A stretch of DNA of 32,767 bases from Actinomycetaceae bacterium (GTDB taxonomy: Bacteria; Actinomycetota; Actinomycetes; Actinomycetales; Actinomycetaceae): the NCBI GenBank assembly GCA_030532405.1, contig JAUNLF010000017.1, positions 1 to 32,767 on the forward strand, in the 5' to 3' direction. Below, piece after piece: positions 17,336-27,379 of the stretch. The position numbers were made by a program, and so were the translations under genes. Numbering within the stretch: position 1 is the first letter of the stretch; every line of letters begins with the position of its first letter. Below the pieces are notes generated by a model that saw nothing but the letters and a program-made list of their open reading frames with translations, was not told the DNA's origin and searched no databases.

Positions 17336-18411
17336 GGGGCTACTCCGATCGTTGGGATGCCGGTTTGTTCATCGAGGCCAAGGGCCAGGTTCGCAGCCTG
17401 TACGGCCGCGGATGCGGTGCCCTTGCCGAGGTTATCGATCGCCGCAATGGCTGTCAGCGAACCCGAATGCGGGTCAACGCCCGCCCACACGTTCGCCTTA
17501 CCAGTTGCCAAAATCGGCTGCGTTTGCGGGTAGCCGTTGGTTACGTCAATGAACGCCTCCGCGTCGTAGGCCGCGCGGTAGGCGTCTTGCACAGCCTGAT
17601 CAGACACGCCCTCAAGCATCGTATTTACGACCGCTAGGATCCCCCTTGACGTGGGGACGAGGACGGGCGTGAAGTCGAGCGTTAGTTGCCCGGCTCCGGC
17701 GACCTGCAGGTTTTGGATGATTTCAGGAATGTGACGGTGTTTGCCGGCGGCGGAATACGGGGCCATGTTTGAAAGCGCCGAGGTCGCCATCAAGTGCGGT
17801 TTAAGTGAGCGTCCGGCACCTGAATATCCAACTGACAAGGTAGCGGATAGGTGACCGGCGGATACGAATCCGGCGGCGACGGCCGGCATCATTGCCAGGG
17901 TCACGGCGGTTACGTTACAGCCGGGCACGGCGATGGTCTTAGAAGATTTCAGGGCCTCGCGCTGTTTGGAAACCTTGCTGATGTTTCCGCTTAATAGGGC
18001 GGGAGCTTCGTCGGCGTGGATGAGTTCGGGCATCGCGTAATCCCACGCGCCCGGATATTCGCCGCCGTAGTACTGGCTCCACGCTTCCGCACTGGTTAGG
18101 CGGTGATCAGCCCCCGCGTCGATGATGATAGGGCCATCTAGGGCGCTTAGCTCGCCGGTGATTTCGGCGGACTGGCCGTGCGGCAAAGCGACAAAAACAA
18201 CGTCTGCTTCGGCAAGCTGGGCCGCGTCGGTAGGCTGAATAATCTTGTCGGCAAGGCCTGGAATGTGAGGGTTCAGGTCGCCAAATCGCGTGCCTGCACT
18301 GGACGCAGCCGTTAGGGCCGAGACCTCAAGTTCTGGGTGTCCGCTTACAATGCGCGCGATTTCGGAGCCCGCGGATCCGGAGGCGCCGACAATTGCTACT
18401 GAATAACTCAC
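17332..18411 (-). CDS. argC: N-acetyl-gamma-glutamyl-phosphate reductase
   Basis: NADPH-dependent reduction of N-acetylglutamyl phosphate to the semialdehyde. The Rossmann loop VGASGSAGSE is at 8-17 and the catalytic cysteine is C165 in VPGCNVTAVTLAM, a form usual in actinobacteria. LPHGQSAE near 76-83 and DAGADHRL near 98-105 are typical. Length is 359 aa. The start is GTG with no Shine-Dalgarno sequence; the -10 hexamer TATAGT ends seven bases before it, so the operon transcript is probably leaderless. It is the first gene of the arg operon, and the upstream 35 bp hold two ARG-box-like sites overlapping the promoter. Confidence 0.96.
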   Translation of the reverse strand: MSYSVAIVGASGSAGSEIARIVSGHPELEVSALTAASSAGTRFGDLNPHIPGLADKIIQPTDAAQLAEADVVFVALPHGQSAEITGELSALDGPIIIDAGADHRLTSAEAWSQYYGGEYPGAWDYAMPELIHADEAPALLSGNISKVSKQREALKSSKTIAVPGCNVTAVTLAMMPAVAAGFVSAGHLSATLSVGYSGAGRSLKPHLMATSALSNMAPYSAAGKHRHIPEIIQNLQVAGAGQLTLDFTPVLVPTSRGILAVVNTMLEGVSDQAVQDAYRAAYDAEAFIDVTNGYPQTQPILATGKANVWAGVDPHSGSLTAIAAIDNLGKGTASAAVQAANLALGLDEQTGIPTIGVAP

Positions 18412-18412
18412 G

Positions 18413-18446
18413 CGAATAACTATACATCTTCATGAATAGTTATCAA
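18413..18446 (-). promoter_or_regulatory. arg operon promoter with tandem ARG boxes
   Basis: On the minus strand, -35 TTGATA (18441-18446) and -10 TATAGT (18419-18424) are 16 bp apart, and the -10 ends seven bases before the argC GTG. Two 14-bp sites resemble the ArgR consensus TGAAT-N4-ATTCA, each matching 8 of 10 fixed positions: 18413-18426 and 18433-18446. Their centres are 20 bp apart, close to the spacing of known tandem ARG boxes bound by one ArgR hexamer. They also form an 8-bp perfect inverted repeat (ATAACTAT / ATAGTTAT). Binding would cover both promoter hexamers. Confidence 0.72.
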
Positions 18447-18471
18447 TAATGTGAGTCTGACCTGTGAGACA

Positions 18472-18487
18472 TTGCCGCCACCGGCAA
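18472..18487 (-). terminator. Small hairpin after the flavodoxin-like gene
   Basis: A 6-bp stem (TTGCCG / CGGCAA) with a 4-nt loop lies 13 bases past the stop of the flavodoxin-like gene and before the arg promoter. No U tract follows. It could separate the two transcription units but is weak. Confidence 0.25.
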
Positions 18488-18499
18488 CTGCGATGCGAA

Positions 18500-18997
18500 C
18501 TAGCCTTCCAAAGACTTAATGTCGTCGGCTACCTGTTTCGCCCAGGTGCGGATTTCCTCCCAGTCGCGAAAATCTCCCTCCACTGCGCCACCAAGGCGCG
18601 CGATAGAGCGCTCGCGCAACGACAGTTCAGACGGTTGCAAGCGCCCCGCGAAAGTCTTGTGATCACGCGGTTCAATGCGAAGGAGGACGGGGCCTACGCG
18701 GACCGGATCTTTAGCCACACCGGTCTGCACACCGGAGAGCCCCACCGAAAACGCCCACAGTTCCTTTTCAAACAGCTCCGCCTGGTTTTGCTTAATGAAG
18801 CGACGCATGGAGTCTTCCCACTGCGTCATGTAAACCGAGGACCCCAGCACGAAACCGTCGTATTCAGAAATGTCACCAACTTCGCCGGCCTCTTTGAGGT
18901 CCAGGTCAATGCCAGCTTCACGTAGTTCCGTGGCAATAGTTTCCGCGACTTCTTTAGTAGCTCCGTGTCGTGATGCCCAAACAGCCAAAATCTTCAT
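18500..18997 (-). CDS. Flavodoxin-domain protein (HemG-like, flavodoxin_5)
   Basis: A small FMN-binding redox protein. The N-terminus MKILAVWASRHGATKEVAE contains the phosphate-binding loop ASRHGAT typical of flavodoxin-like proteins related to the oxygen-independent protoporphyrinogen oxidase HemG. LGSSVYMTQW near 50-59 and WAFSVG near 81-86 fit that family. The C-terminal third is divergent and I cannot assign a substrate. I use the ATG at 18997, where the flavodoxin strand begins; an ATG six codons upstream is also open. The product is then 165 aa. The gene stands alone between pheT and argC, with hairpins on both sides. No heme gene is nearby, so a HemG role is not supported by context. 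Confidence 0.78.
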   Translation of the reverse strand: MKILAVWASRHGATKEVAETIATELREAGIDLDLKEAGEVGDISEYDGFVLGSSVYMTQWEDSMRRFIKQNQAELFEKELWAFSVGLSGVQTGVAKDPVRVGPVLLRIEPRDHKTFAGRLQPSELSLRERSIARLGGAVEGDFRDWEEIRTWAKQVADDIKSLEG

Positions 18998-19023
18998 ACT
19001 TCTAGTTTGCATCATTTACGACG

Positions 19024-19057
19024 ATTCCCCCACCTAATAGGGCCTAGGTGGGGGAAT
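19024..19057 (-). terminator. pheST terminator hairpin
   Basis: A perfect 13-bp stem (ATTCCCCCACCTA / TAGGTGGGGGAAT) with an 8-nt loop lies about 45 bases after the pheT stop. There is no U tract on either strand. It is probably the end of the pheS-pheT transcript and is followed closely by the flavodoxin-like gene. Confidence 0.6.
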
Positions 19058-19101
19058 TCGCGCGGATTTGCACCAAATCTCACGCCGGTGTGGTCAACTT
19101 C

Positions 19102-21753
19102 TTACGAGCGCAGCTCCGCTCCGAGTTGATTAGACAGTCGTTTCACGATGTTTTCGCGAACAGCGGCGCTTTCCTTTGACTTCAAGGTGTGGTCGCTCGC
19201 CCTCATACGCAGTGCAAATGCGAGCGAACGCTTACCTTCTTCGATTTGGGAGCCGGAGTACTCATCGAACAGTGCGACGTCCTCAAGCAGTTCACCGCCG
19301 GCCGTGCGAATGGTGTCCAAAATCATGCCGACCGGAACGGTAGCGTCAACGACAACCGCGATGTCTTCCTTCACCACGGGGAACGTGGAAACTGCATCGA
19401 CGGTCACGGGGTTTGGTGCCATGGCCTTGATTAGTTGATCAAGATCTAGTTCGAGGGCGGAGCTACGCTTCGGTAGTCCAAACTCCTTCACTACACCGGG
19501 GTGCAGTTCACCGGCGCGGCCAACTTCGACCATGTTCTTCTTTTGGCGGACGAACAAGATTGCGCTGCGGCCCGGGTGCCACGGTGCGGCATCCTCCGGC
19601 GTGGCTACCGGCTTCGGGCTGGGCTTGCCGTGCGGCAACTTCACAGCGGGGTCACGGTAGAGCGCGGAGACCTCCAGGGTTACACCCAGTGCGGAAGCGA
19701 CGGCCTTGGCGGCCTCGATGGCGTCCGCCCAGTCGAAGTTGCGCGGCTCGCTACGCATGCCCGGCGCGGTCGCGGCTCCTCCGACGACCAGGCCAAGGTG
19801 CCACGGCTGCTTCGGCGTGCCGCGGTGAAGACCACCGATCTCCTTGCCCGACGGCTTTTGCTTTGCCGACGGAATCGCGGAGGGAACGGTCCCCTTGGGG
19901 TGCGTGACCATGCCGAGCTCGAACACGCGCACCGACTCGGCTCCGCGCGCCGCGTTGCGCTGCGCGGTGTCAAGCAAGGTGTCCAGGATCGAAGTGCGCA
20001 AACTCGGCTGGGCATCCACGAGCGGGTTACGAAGCGTCACTACGTCGCGGCGCGGGTCCCCCTCGGGGATTCGGGCGCGGTCGTGAGCGTCACCAATGAA
20101 CGGGTACGACCCGACCTCGATAAATCCGCGATCAGCGAGGGTCTGTGCAACCACTCGCCTGGCGGTCAAAGGCCGCGGTAGTCCGAGGCCCGCGCGCGCC
20201 TTGGGCAGGAGCGACTCGATGCGGTCGTAGCCGTCCAGGCGGGCGATTTCCTCAACGAGGTCGCACGCCTCACCAAGGTCGGGGCGCCAGCTCGGCGCAT
20301 TAACCGAAAGTACTTCACCGTCGCGGGCGACCTCGCACCCGATCATTTCGAGTAGCTCGATAACGCGGTCGTCACCGTAGTCCACGCCGGTTAGGCGCGT
20401 AGGTTCGGTGAGCTTCATCGAAATCGGCTCGCGGGGCGCAACCTGATTCAGGTCGGAAGTCGCCGGATCCGCCGTTCCACCACCGTATTCAACCAGGAGG
20501 TCGACAACGCGTTGGGCGGCTACCGGCGCAAGCTGGGGGTCAACACCGCGTTCGAAACGCTTTGCCGCCTCGGACGGGATCTTATGGCGACGCGCGGCGC
20601 GCGCAATCGACACCTGGTCAAAGTGTGCGGCTTCTACCAGCACGTCCGTGGTGTCGTCTTCCACCTCGGAGTACTTACCGCCCATAACGCCGGCGAGGCC
20701 GAGGATGCGGCTGCCGCGCTCCCCTTCCGGCGAGTCGGTGATAAGCAGGTCTTCGGGGTCAAGCCCGCGTTCGACATCGTCCAAAGTCGTAAGCTTTTCG
20801 CCCTCACGTGCGCGGCGAACTACGATCGGTTCGGCTACGGCCTTCAGGTCGTACGCGTGCAGCGGCTGCCCCAGGTCGAGCATCACGAAGTTCGTGATGT
20901 CTACGGCCAGCGAGATTGAGCGCATTCCCATAGCTTCTAGGCGCTCGACCATCCAACGCGGTGTCGGCGCGGTCGGGTCGATACCGCGGACTTTGCGGGT
21001 AACGAAGCGGTCGCAACCGACACGGCCGTGGATTGGCGCGTCATCTTCAACCTCGACAACGAACCCATCTTCGGTCGGCTGGGGCGGCTTGTTCTGCAGG
21101 TTCTGCTCCAAACCCGGGTCGGTGAACGCCGCGCCCGTGGAATGGGAGTACTCGCGGGCAACGCCTCGCATCGAGAAACAGTAGCCACGATCCGGAGTTA
21201 CGTTAATTTCAAGTAGCTCTTCGCCAAGCCCCAAGAACTCGATCAGGTCTTCACCAACGGCGGGAATCTTGTCCGCATCGTATTTTTCGTTGAGGACGAT
21301 AATGCCCGCGTGCTCATCGGAAAGCCCCAGCTCGCGCTCGGAGCAAATCATGCCATCGGAGATGTGGCCGTAGGTTTTACGAGCCGAAATCTCGAAGTCG
21401 CCGGGCAGTACGGCGCCGGGCAGGACAACCGCAACATAGTCGCCCTCTTCGAAATTATGGGCGCCGCAAATGATTCCACGCGATGCTACGTCGGCTGGCT
21501 CTTTACCTTCGCCGGGCGCGTCGTTGTGAACACCCACGTCGACGCGGCAGTAGTTAATAGTCTTACCGTTGGTCTGCTTTTCGGGAACCTTCGACAGGAC
21601 GCGGCCAACTACCAGCGGGCCCTGTACAGACGCGCGGTGGATGGTTTCTTCTTCCAGTCCAACTTTGACAAGGTCGGCAGCCAGAGTTTCGGCGTCGGTT
21701 CCGGGGCGGACCTCAACGTGGTCTTTAAGCCATGAGATAGGTACGTTTGGCAT
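19102..21753 (-). CDS. pheT: Phenylalanyl-tRNA synthetase beta subunit
   Basis: The large subunit of the alpha2-beta2 enzyme that charges tRNA-Phe. Domains in order: N-terminal ISWLKDHVEV, a tRNA-binding OB domain at about 45-165 (VVGRVLSKVPEKQTNGKTINYCRVDVG), the B3/B4 editing region around 230-420, a B5 domain at about 430-510, a pseudo-catalytic core, and a C-terminal anticodon-binding FDX-ACB domain (FPVVKEDIAVVVD, then LRMRASDHTLKSKE). Length is 883 aa; this is a little longer than the usual 790-840 because of Pro/Lys-rich loops near 640-740. It begins three bases after the pheS stop, so the two subunits are translationally coupled. Confidence 0.97.
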   Translation of the reverse strand: MPNVPISWLKDHVEVRPGTDAETLAADLVKVGLEEETIHRASVQGPLVVGRVLSKVPEKQTNGKTINYCRVDVGVHNDAPGEGKEPADVASRGIICGAHNFEEGDYVAVVLPGAVLPGDFEISARKTYGHISDGMICSERELGLSDEHAGIIVLNEKYDADKIPAVGEDLIEFLGLGEELLEINVTPDRGYCFSMRGVAREYSHSTGAAFTDPGLEQNLQNKPPQPTEDGFVVEVEDDAPIHGRVGCDRFVTRKVRGIDPTAPTPRWMVERLEAMGMRSISLAVDITNFVMLDLGQPLHAYDLKAVAEPIVVRRAREGEKLTTLDDVERGLDPEDLLITDSPEGERGSRILGLAGVMGGKYSEVEDDTTDVLVEAAHFDQVSIARAARRHKIPSEAAKRFERGVDPQLAPVAAQRVVDLLVEYGGGTADPATSDLNQVAPREPISMKLTEPTRLTGVDYGDDRVIELLEMIGCEVARDGEVLSVNAPSWRPDLGEACDLVEEIARLDGYDRIESLLPKARAGLGLPRPLTARRVVAQTLADRGFIEVGSYPFIGDAHDRARIPEGDPRRDVVTLRNPLVDAQPSLRTSILDTLLDTAQRNAARGAESVRVFELGMVTHPKGTVPSAIPSAKQKPSGKEIGGLHRGTPKQPWHLGLVVGGAATAPGMRSEPRNFDWADAIEAAKAVASALGVTLEVSALYRDPAVKLPHGKPSPKPVATPEDAAPWHPGRSAILFVRQKKNMVEVGRAGELHPGVVKEFGLPKRSSALELDLDQLIKAMAPNPVTVDAVSTFPVVKEDIAVVVDATVPVGMILDTIRTAGGELLEDVALFDEYSGSQIEEGKRSLAFALRMRASDHTLKSKESAAVRENIVKRLSNQLGAELRS

Positions 21754-21756
21754 TTT

Positions 21757-22869
<1,113 letters not shown>

Positions 22870-22941
22870 TTAACGCCATCCAGGTTATCGCTTGCCCGCC
22901 ACAGTTGTTGAATTCAGTCCCGATACTGAAATGGTGTAAGC

Positions 22942-22978
22942 CACCTTAAGGTGACATTTGCTCTAAACGGGACATAAT
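22942..22978 (+). promoter_or_regulatory. panB promoter with overlapping palindrome, leaderless
   Basis: -35 GTGACA (22951-22956) and -10 CATAAT (22973-22978) are 16 bp apart. The -10 ends exactly six bases before the panB ATG, and there is no Shine-Dalgarno sequence, so the transcript should be leaderless. A perfect 12-bp palindrome CACCTTAAGGTG (22942-22953) overlaps the -35 and could be a repressor site. Confidence 0.6.
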
Positions 22979-22984
22979 TGGGTC

Positions 22985-23815
22985 ATGACTGACCAAGACA
23001 CGCAACCGGAGTTCAAAGAACCTAAGAAGTGGCGCGTCCATCACTTGATGCAGGCTAAGCGGGCGGGGCGGAAGCTCACGATGATTACCGCTTATGATGC
23101 GTTGACCGCGCCGATTTTTGAAGAAGCCGGCATGGACATGATTTTGGTGGGCGATTCTTACGGAAACGTGCAGCTCGGATACGGCTCCACTATTCCGGTA
23201 ACTATTGAGGATATGGAACGTGCTACCGCTTCTGTTGCCCGCTCCGTTTCAAGGCCCCTGATTGTTGGCGACCTTCCGTTTGGAACCTATGAGCATTCGC
23301 CGCAGATTGCTTTTGAAAATGCGGCGCGCCTAATCCGCGTTGGCGCTAATGCCGTCAAGTTTGAGGGCGGTGCTGAGCTGGCTGACACCGTGAAGCTTCT
23401 GACCCAGTCGGGTATCCCCGTTGTGGGCCACCTTGGGTTTACACCCCAGTCGGAAAACGCGCTCGGCGGTCCGCGCATGCAGGGCCGCGGGGATGCGAAG
23501 CAAAAGATGATTGAGGACGCCCTCGCCCTGCAAGAGGCCGGCGCGATCGCGATTGTGCTTGAACTCGTTCCCGCTCCTGTAGCCACGGAGGTGACGGCCG
23601 CGCTTGATGTGCCAACAATCGGTATTGGTGCGGGCCCGCAAACTGACGGTCAGGTGCTGGTGTGGGCCGACATGGCTGGAATGAATGACTGGGTGCCGAG
23701 CTTCGTTAAGAAGTTCGCGGATGCTCGCGCCCTGCTGCGCTCCGCCGTGGAGGATTACCGCGATCAGGTTCAAGACGGCACCTTCCCCGGGCCTGAAAAC
23801 TACAAGAGCAACTAA
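22985..23815 (+). CDS. panB: 3-methyl-2-oxobutanoate hydroxymethyltransferase
   Basis: First committed step of pantothenate synthesis: adds a hydroxymethyl group from methylene-tetrahydrofolate to alpha-ketoisovalerate. TIM-barrel fold with metal-binding D57 in VGDSYGN and D96 in VGDLPFG, and E127 in KFEGG. Further family segments are HLGFTPQ near 154-160 and IGIGAGPQTDGQVLVW near 217-232. Length is 276 aa, with a short charged N-terminal extension. It is divergent from pheS and followed by map after 54 bp. No panC or panD is present here. Confidence 0.97.
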   Translation: MTDQDTQPEFKEPKKWRVHHLMQAKRAGRKLTMITAYDALTAPIFEEAGMDMILVGDSYGNVQLGYGSTIPVTIEDMERATASVARSVSRPLIVGDLPFGTYEHSPQIAFENAARLIRVGANAVKFEGGAELADTVKLLTQSGIPVVGHLGFTPQSENALGGPRMQGRGDAKQKMIEDALALQEAGAIAIVLELVPAPVATEVTAALDVPTIGIGAGPQTDGQVLVWADMAGMNDWVPSFVKKFADARALLRSAVEDYRDQVQDGTFPGPENYKSN

Positions 23816-23852
23816 CGCGCCCTCAATACGCAAAATACAATTGGCTTAACTT

Positions 23853-23858
23853 TAGAAT
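23853..23858 (+). promoter_or_regulatory. Probable map -10 box
   Basis: TAGAAT lies 11 bases before the map ATG, giving a leader of about five bases with no Shine-Dalgarno sequence. An overlapping out-of-frame ATG at 23862 ends after three codons. The -35 is not clear. Confidence 0.4.
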
Positions 23859-23869
23859 CGAATGAACTT

Positions 23870-24754
23870 ATGACTTCTACCGAAAAACTCGCATTGCGCG
23901 CACCGCTTGGAAACACCAAGCCGGGCATCATTTCACCTAAACGGAGCGTTCCCGCACACATTGAACGCCCCGAATACTTGTTTCATGATGGCCCGGAGGT
24001 CGTTACAACGTCTGACGTGAAGCCGCCCGAGGTCATCGAAAAGATCAGGCGGGCAGGCAAGATCGCGGCCGGCGCCCTCTACGCCGCTGGGGAGGCCGCA
24101 AAGCCGGGCGTGACCACCGACGAGTTGGATGCGATCGTGCACGACTACATTGTGTCTCACGGCGCATACCCGTCCACACTGGACTACATGGGCTACCCGA
24201 AGTCTTGCTGCACGTCCGTAAACGAAGTGATTTGCCACGGGATTCCTGACTCGCGTCCGCTTGAAGATGGCGACATTTTGAACATCGACGTGACCGCGTA
24301 CATTGACGGCGTGCACGGCGACACGTGCGCAATGTTCATGGTCGGTGACGTGGACGAGGAGTCGCGCCTGCTGTCTGAACGCACCAAAAACGCGATGATG
24401 CGCGGCATTAAAGCGATCGCACCGGGACGTGAAATCAACGTGATTGGCCACGTGATCGAACGCTACGCGAAGCGTTTTGACTACGGGGTTGTCCGCGACT
24501 ACACGGGCCACGGGGTTGGCGAAGCGTTCCACTCCGGCCTCATAATCCCCCACTACGACACTCCCCGCGCGTCCACGATCATGGAGCCGGGAATGGTATT
24601 CACGGTTGAACCCATGCTCACGCTCGGTGGTATTGACTGGGATCAGTGGGACGATAATTGGACCGTTACCACAAAGGATAGGTCTCGTACTGCCCAGTGG
24701 GAGCACACTATAGTTGTTACCGAGGACGGTGCTGAGATTCTCACGCAGCCGTGA
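23870..24754 (+). CDS. map: Methionine aminopeptidase type I with N-terminal extension
   Basis: Removes the initiator methionine from new proteins. The five metal ligands of the pita-bread fold are visible: D140 and D151 ([15 protein letters not shown]), H214 (GHGVGEAF), E247 (FTVEPML) and E278 (WEHTIVV). About 45 residues precede the catalytic domain, with [18 protein letters not shown] at 19-36 closely resembling the linker of mycobacterial MetAP1c, which helps ribosome association in that family. Length is 294 aa. It has near-leaderless initiation and is followed by ppgK 24 bp downstream, so the pair may be cotranscribed. Confidence 0.97.
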   Translation: MTSTEKLALRAPLGNTKPGIISPKRSVPAHIERPEYLFHDGPEVVTTSDVKPPEVIEKIRRAGKIAAGALYAAGEAAKPGVTTDELDAIVHDYIVSHGAYPSTLDYMGYPKSCCTSVNEVICHGIPDSRPLEDGDILNIDVTAYIDGVHGDTCAMFMVGDVDEESRLLSERTKNAMMRGIKAIAPGREINVIGHVIERYAKRFDYGVVRDYTGHGVGEAFHSGLIIPHYDTPRASTIMEPGMVFTVEPMLTLGGIDWDQWDDNWTVTTKDRSRTAQWEHTIVVTEDGAEILTQP

Positions 24755-24778
24755 GGGGCTCGTCCACAGGAGAACACC

Positions 24779-25543
24779 ATGTCGGAAAATTTGGCTTTTG
24801 GAATTGATATTGGCGGCTCGGGAATCAAGGGAGCAATCGTTGACCTTGATACCGGACAGTTCGCGACCGACCGGGTTAGGATCCCCACCCCGCAGCCGTC
24901 AACTCCCGAAGCTGTTGCCGACACGTGCAGGGAACTGATCGACCAGTTTGACCTGCCTAAAGACATGCCTATCGGCATCACGTTTCCCGCACCGGTTTCA
25001 CGCAACATCGTCCTATTCATCGCGAACCTTGACGAATCGTGGAAGGGCGTTGACGTTGCCGAACTAATGGAGCGCAAGCTCGGCCGTAAGGTTTACGCCG
25101 TGAATGACGCTGATGCCGCCGGCTACGCCGAGGTCGTTTACGGGGCGGCTAAGGGCGTTGACGGCCTCGTCATCGTAACAACGCTAGGAACCGGCATTGG
25201 GTCGGCAATGATCTACAACGGTCAACTCCAACCCAACACCGAGCTTGGCCACCTAGAGATTGACGGTAAGGACGCGGAACACCGCGCGTCCTCCGGCGTT
25301 CGCGAAAAGAAGGGCTGGACGTTCGAAAAGTGGGCTAAGAAGCTCCAGAAGTTCTACTCGCACGTAGAAATGCTGTTCACCCCGGACCTGTTCGTTGTAG
25401 GCGGTGGCGTCTCCAAGAAGCACGACAAGTTCCTGCCCCTACTCGACCTGAACGCACCCATCGTTCCCGCTCAACTACTAAACAGTGCGGGCATCGTGGG
25501 AGCCGCCGCCCTCGCGAAAAAATACTGCGAAAACTGCAAGTAA
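24779..25543 (+). CDS. ppgK: Polyphosphate glucokinase
   Basis: Actinobacterial ROK-family kinase that phosphorylates glucose with polyphosphate or ATP. The phosphate loop [11 protein letters not shown] is at 8-18, [11 protein letters not shown] at 108-118 contains the catalytic Asp, LGTGIGSA is at 136-143, and the sugar-binding TELGHLE is at 154-160. It lacks the CxCG zinc motif of other ROK proteins, as expected for PpgK. Resemblance to the mycobacterial enzyme is strong along the whole 254 aa. RBS CAGGAGA precedes the ATG. It is followed by a hairpin terminator facing the convergent ABC transporter gene. Confidence 0.97.
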   Translation: MSENLAFGIDIGGSGIKGAIVDLDTGQFATDRVRIPTPQPSTPEAVADTCRELIDQFDLPKDMPIGITFPAPVSRNIVLFIANLDESWKGVDVAELMERKLGRKVYAVNDADAAGYAEVVYGAAKGVDGLVIVTTLGTGIGSAMIYNGQLQPNTELGHLEIDGKDAEHRASSGVREKKGWTFEKWAKKLQKFYSHVEMLFTPDLFVVGGGVSKKHDKFLPLLDLNAPIVPAQLLNSAGIVGAAALAKKYCENCK

Positions 25544-25557
25544 CCTAACACCAGAAC

Positions 25558-25591
25558 TGTCGCGGTTCCGCCCCCCAGCGGAGCCGCGATA
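25558..25591 (+). terminator. ppgK terminator hairpin
   Basis: An 11-bp stem (25561-25571 with 25578-25588), extendable by three weak pairs, closes a CCCCCA loop 14 bases after the ppgK stop. One pair is a U·G wobble on the plus strand but an A-C mismatch on the minus strand, pointing to use by ppgK. There is no U tract. Confidence 0.6.
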
Positions 25592-25594
25592 GCG

Positions 25595-27379
25595 TTACCG
25601 TCCCCGCTCCGCCCATTTTGATAGTCTTTCGAACTCTCCGCCCGCAGAGCAGAGGTCGCGATATGCTCCCTGCTCAACTACGTGTCCATCCTTCATTACA
25701 AGAATTTGATCAACCTCTCGGAGCGCCTCGGGACGGTGACTAATGACGATGACGGTAGTTCCCTTGGGCCTCTCTCGGATGACGTCGCGGTATATGGCAG
25801 CTTCAGTAACTGCATCTACTGCGGATGTCGGTTCGTCGAGAATCCACACAGGCGATTGCGACAGGAAGGTCCGGGCAATTACTAGCCGTTGCCACTGCCC
25901 TCCCGAGAGCCCTTCGCCTCGCCACTGAGAGCCAAGCATCGTTTGCGTGCCATTAGGCAGGGAGCTCACAAAATCCCACGCTCTCGCGCGAATAAGACCT
26001 TCCCGGACCACGTCGTCATCAAGCTTCCGCGTTGGGTCAACAAAATCTCGAAGTTTTACCTCGAATCGCGTGTAATCTTGAAAGACTAAAGACGACGAAT
26101 CGCGCAGTGTCGCTATATCGGATGTATTCCCGAACGAACCCGTGTAACGAACCTGTCCCGAATCGGGACTTGTGATTCCAGCAATCAGCTTCACTAACGA
26201 TGTCTTGCCTGATCCATTTTCCCCTACTAAGGCCACCATGCTTCCTGGAGAAAACGTGCATGTAACGCGACTCAGCGCAGGTGACTTTTTGGCACTCGAG
26301 CCCCCTTCGTTCTCGCCCGAACCTGGATAGGTAAAGGTAACGTCGTCTACCTCAATTCCAATTGGACTGTCGAGAACTCCACGGCGACCAGACAAATGCA
26401 ACGATTCCAGTGTCTTCTTATATGCAATCACGAGTGGCGTAGAAGCCATTAGCTCACCAAACGCGGCACCGACACTACGCGTGACAGACAAACCAGAGAC
26501 GATTCCGAGCATCGCGGCCGCTATACCTTCTGGACCTATCCCAGAACCAGCTACAGTCCAGATTGATACCAGGGCAAGCAAGAATACGACAGTGCTAGCT
26601 ATCAGTGACAGACGTAAGGAGGCGCGAGGTACCTTATTCCATAACAGCGCGAACTTCTGTTGCGTTTCAGACACCTCTTCGGCAATGCCGAATCCCCCGT
26701 GAGCCTTCGCGAGCTCGGTTGAAGAGGGAGCGAAATCTTGAAGTTGATCAAGGTAATCTATCCGCCGACCAACTGCACTGACCTCTTGCCAAACTTCGTT
26801 CTCCACGCCTGCAACCCGCGAATATGCAATCAAATCGGGAATGAGTGCCAGAGAAATCAGCACCGCTGCGATAGGGCTAATGCCCCATAGAGAAATTGCT
26901 AAGAGGATCATGGAAACAAGAGCACTGACCACAGTGATTGTCGAAGTCGCCTGCCAAGCAACATTGAAGGGAATCGCTTCACGAGCGGCTCGAGCTTTAA
27001 TCATAAAGTCGTTGTCAAGCGTCTGTTCAGGCGAAATATCCGACATTGCTTTAGAAAACTCAGCACCGTACCTGGTACGTAGTTGCATCTGCAAAATCCG
27101 ACTCAAACTACTGTATAAGCTCGATCCGAAACCAAGTAACGTAGCGGAAAAAGCAACCACGGCGGACACAACCAGAAGACGCGCCCCCGCCTCCCCAGGT
27201 GCGAACTCCCCCGCAAATCGAATCGACCAGACCTGCAAGGAGGGGACTGCCATCATCGAAAGACAGGCTAACCAGGTAGCGCCCGTTAGAACTGGAAACT
27301 TCCCGAACGAATCAACTGTCGCCCACCAACCCGTGAAGGCAGTAACTCGGAGGCTAACACGACTGTTTGTACTCCTCAT
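25595..27379 (-). CDS. ABC exporter-type half transporter (membrane plus ATPase)
   Basis: An integral membrane domain of six predicted helices spans about residues 25-330. A nucleotide-binding domain follows with Walker A GENGSGKT at 386-393, Q-loop Q434, signature LSGGQ at 491-495, Walker B VWILDE at 511-516, D-loop SAVD at 519-522 and switch H548. The fused membrane-ATPase layout and absence of a binding protein indicate an exporter, working as a homodimer or with an unlinked partner. No peptidase C39 domain is present. RBS GAGGGGG precedes the ATG. Base composition is clearly lower in GC than the neighbours, which suggests recent transfer. A 29-codon frame overlaps its start. The substrate is unknown; a peptide or drug is possible. 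Confidence 0.9.
   Translation of the reverse strand: MRSTNSRVSLRVTAFTGWWATVDSFGKFPVLTGATWLACLSMMAVPSLQVWSIRFAGEFAPGEAGARLLVVSAVVAFSATLLGFGSSLYSSLSRILQMQLRTRYGAEFSKAMSDISPEQTLDNDFMIKARAAREAIPFNVAWQATSTITVVSALVSMILLAISLWGISPIAAVLISLALIPDLIAYSRVAGVENEVWQEVSAVGRRIDYLDQLQDFAPSSTELAKAHGGFGIAEEVSETQQKFALLWNKVPRASLRLSLIASTVVFLLALVSIWTVAGSGIGPEGIAAAMLGIVSGLSVTRSVGAAFGELMASTPLVIAYKKTLESLHLSGRRGVLDSPIGIEVDDVTFTYPGSGENEGGSSAKKSPALSRVTCTFSPGSMVALVGENGSGKTSLVKLIAGITSPDSGQVRYTGSFGNTSDIATLRDSSSLVFQDYTRFEVKLRDFVDPTRKLDDDVVREGLIRARAWDFVSSLPNGTQTMLGSQWRGEGLSGGQWQRLVIARTFLSQSPVWILDEPTSAVDAVTEAAIYRDVIRERPKGTTVIVISHRPEALREVDQILVMKDGHVVEQGAYRDLCSAGGEFERLSKWAERGR

Noticed and set aside
19501-20181. 226-codon + strand frame
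   Set aside because: Antisense to pheT, arginine- and glycine-rich as expected for a shadow frame.
23933-24706. 257-codon minus strand frame
   Set aside because: Antisense to map; a histidine- and valine-rich shadow of a GC-rich gene, with no family features.
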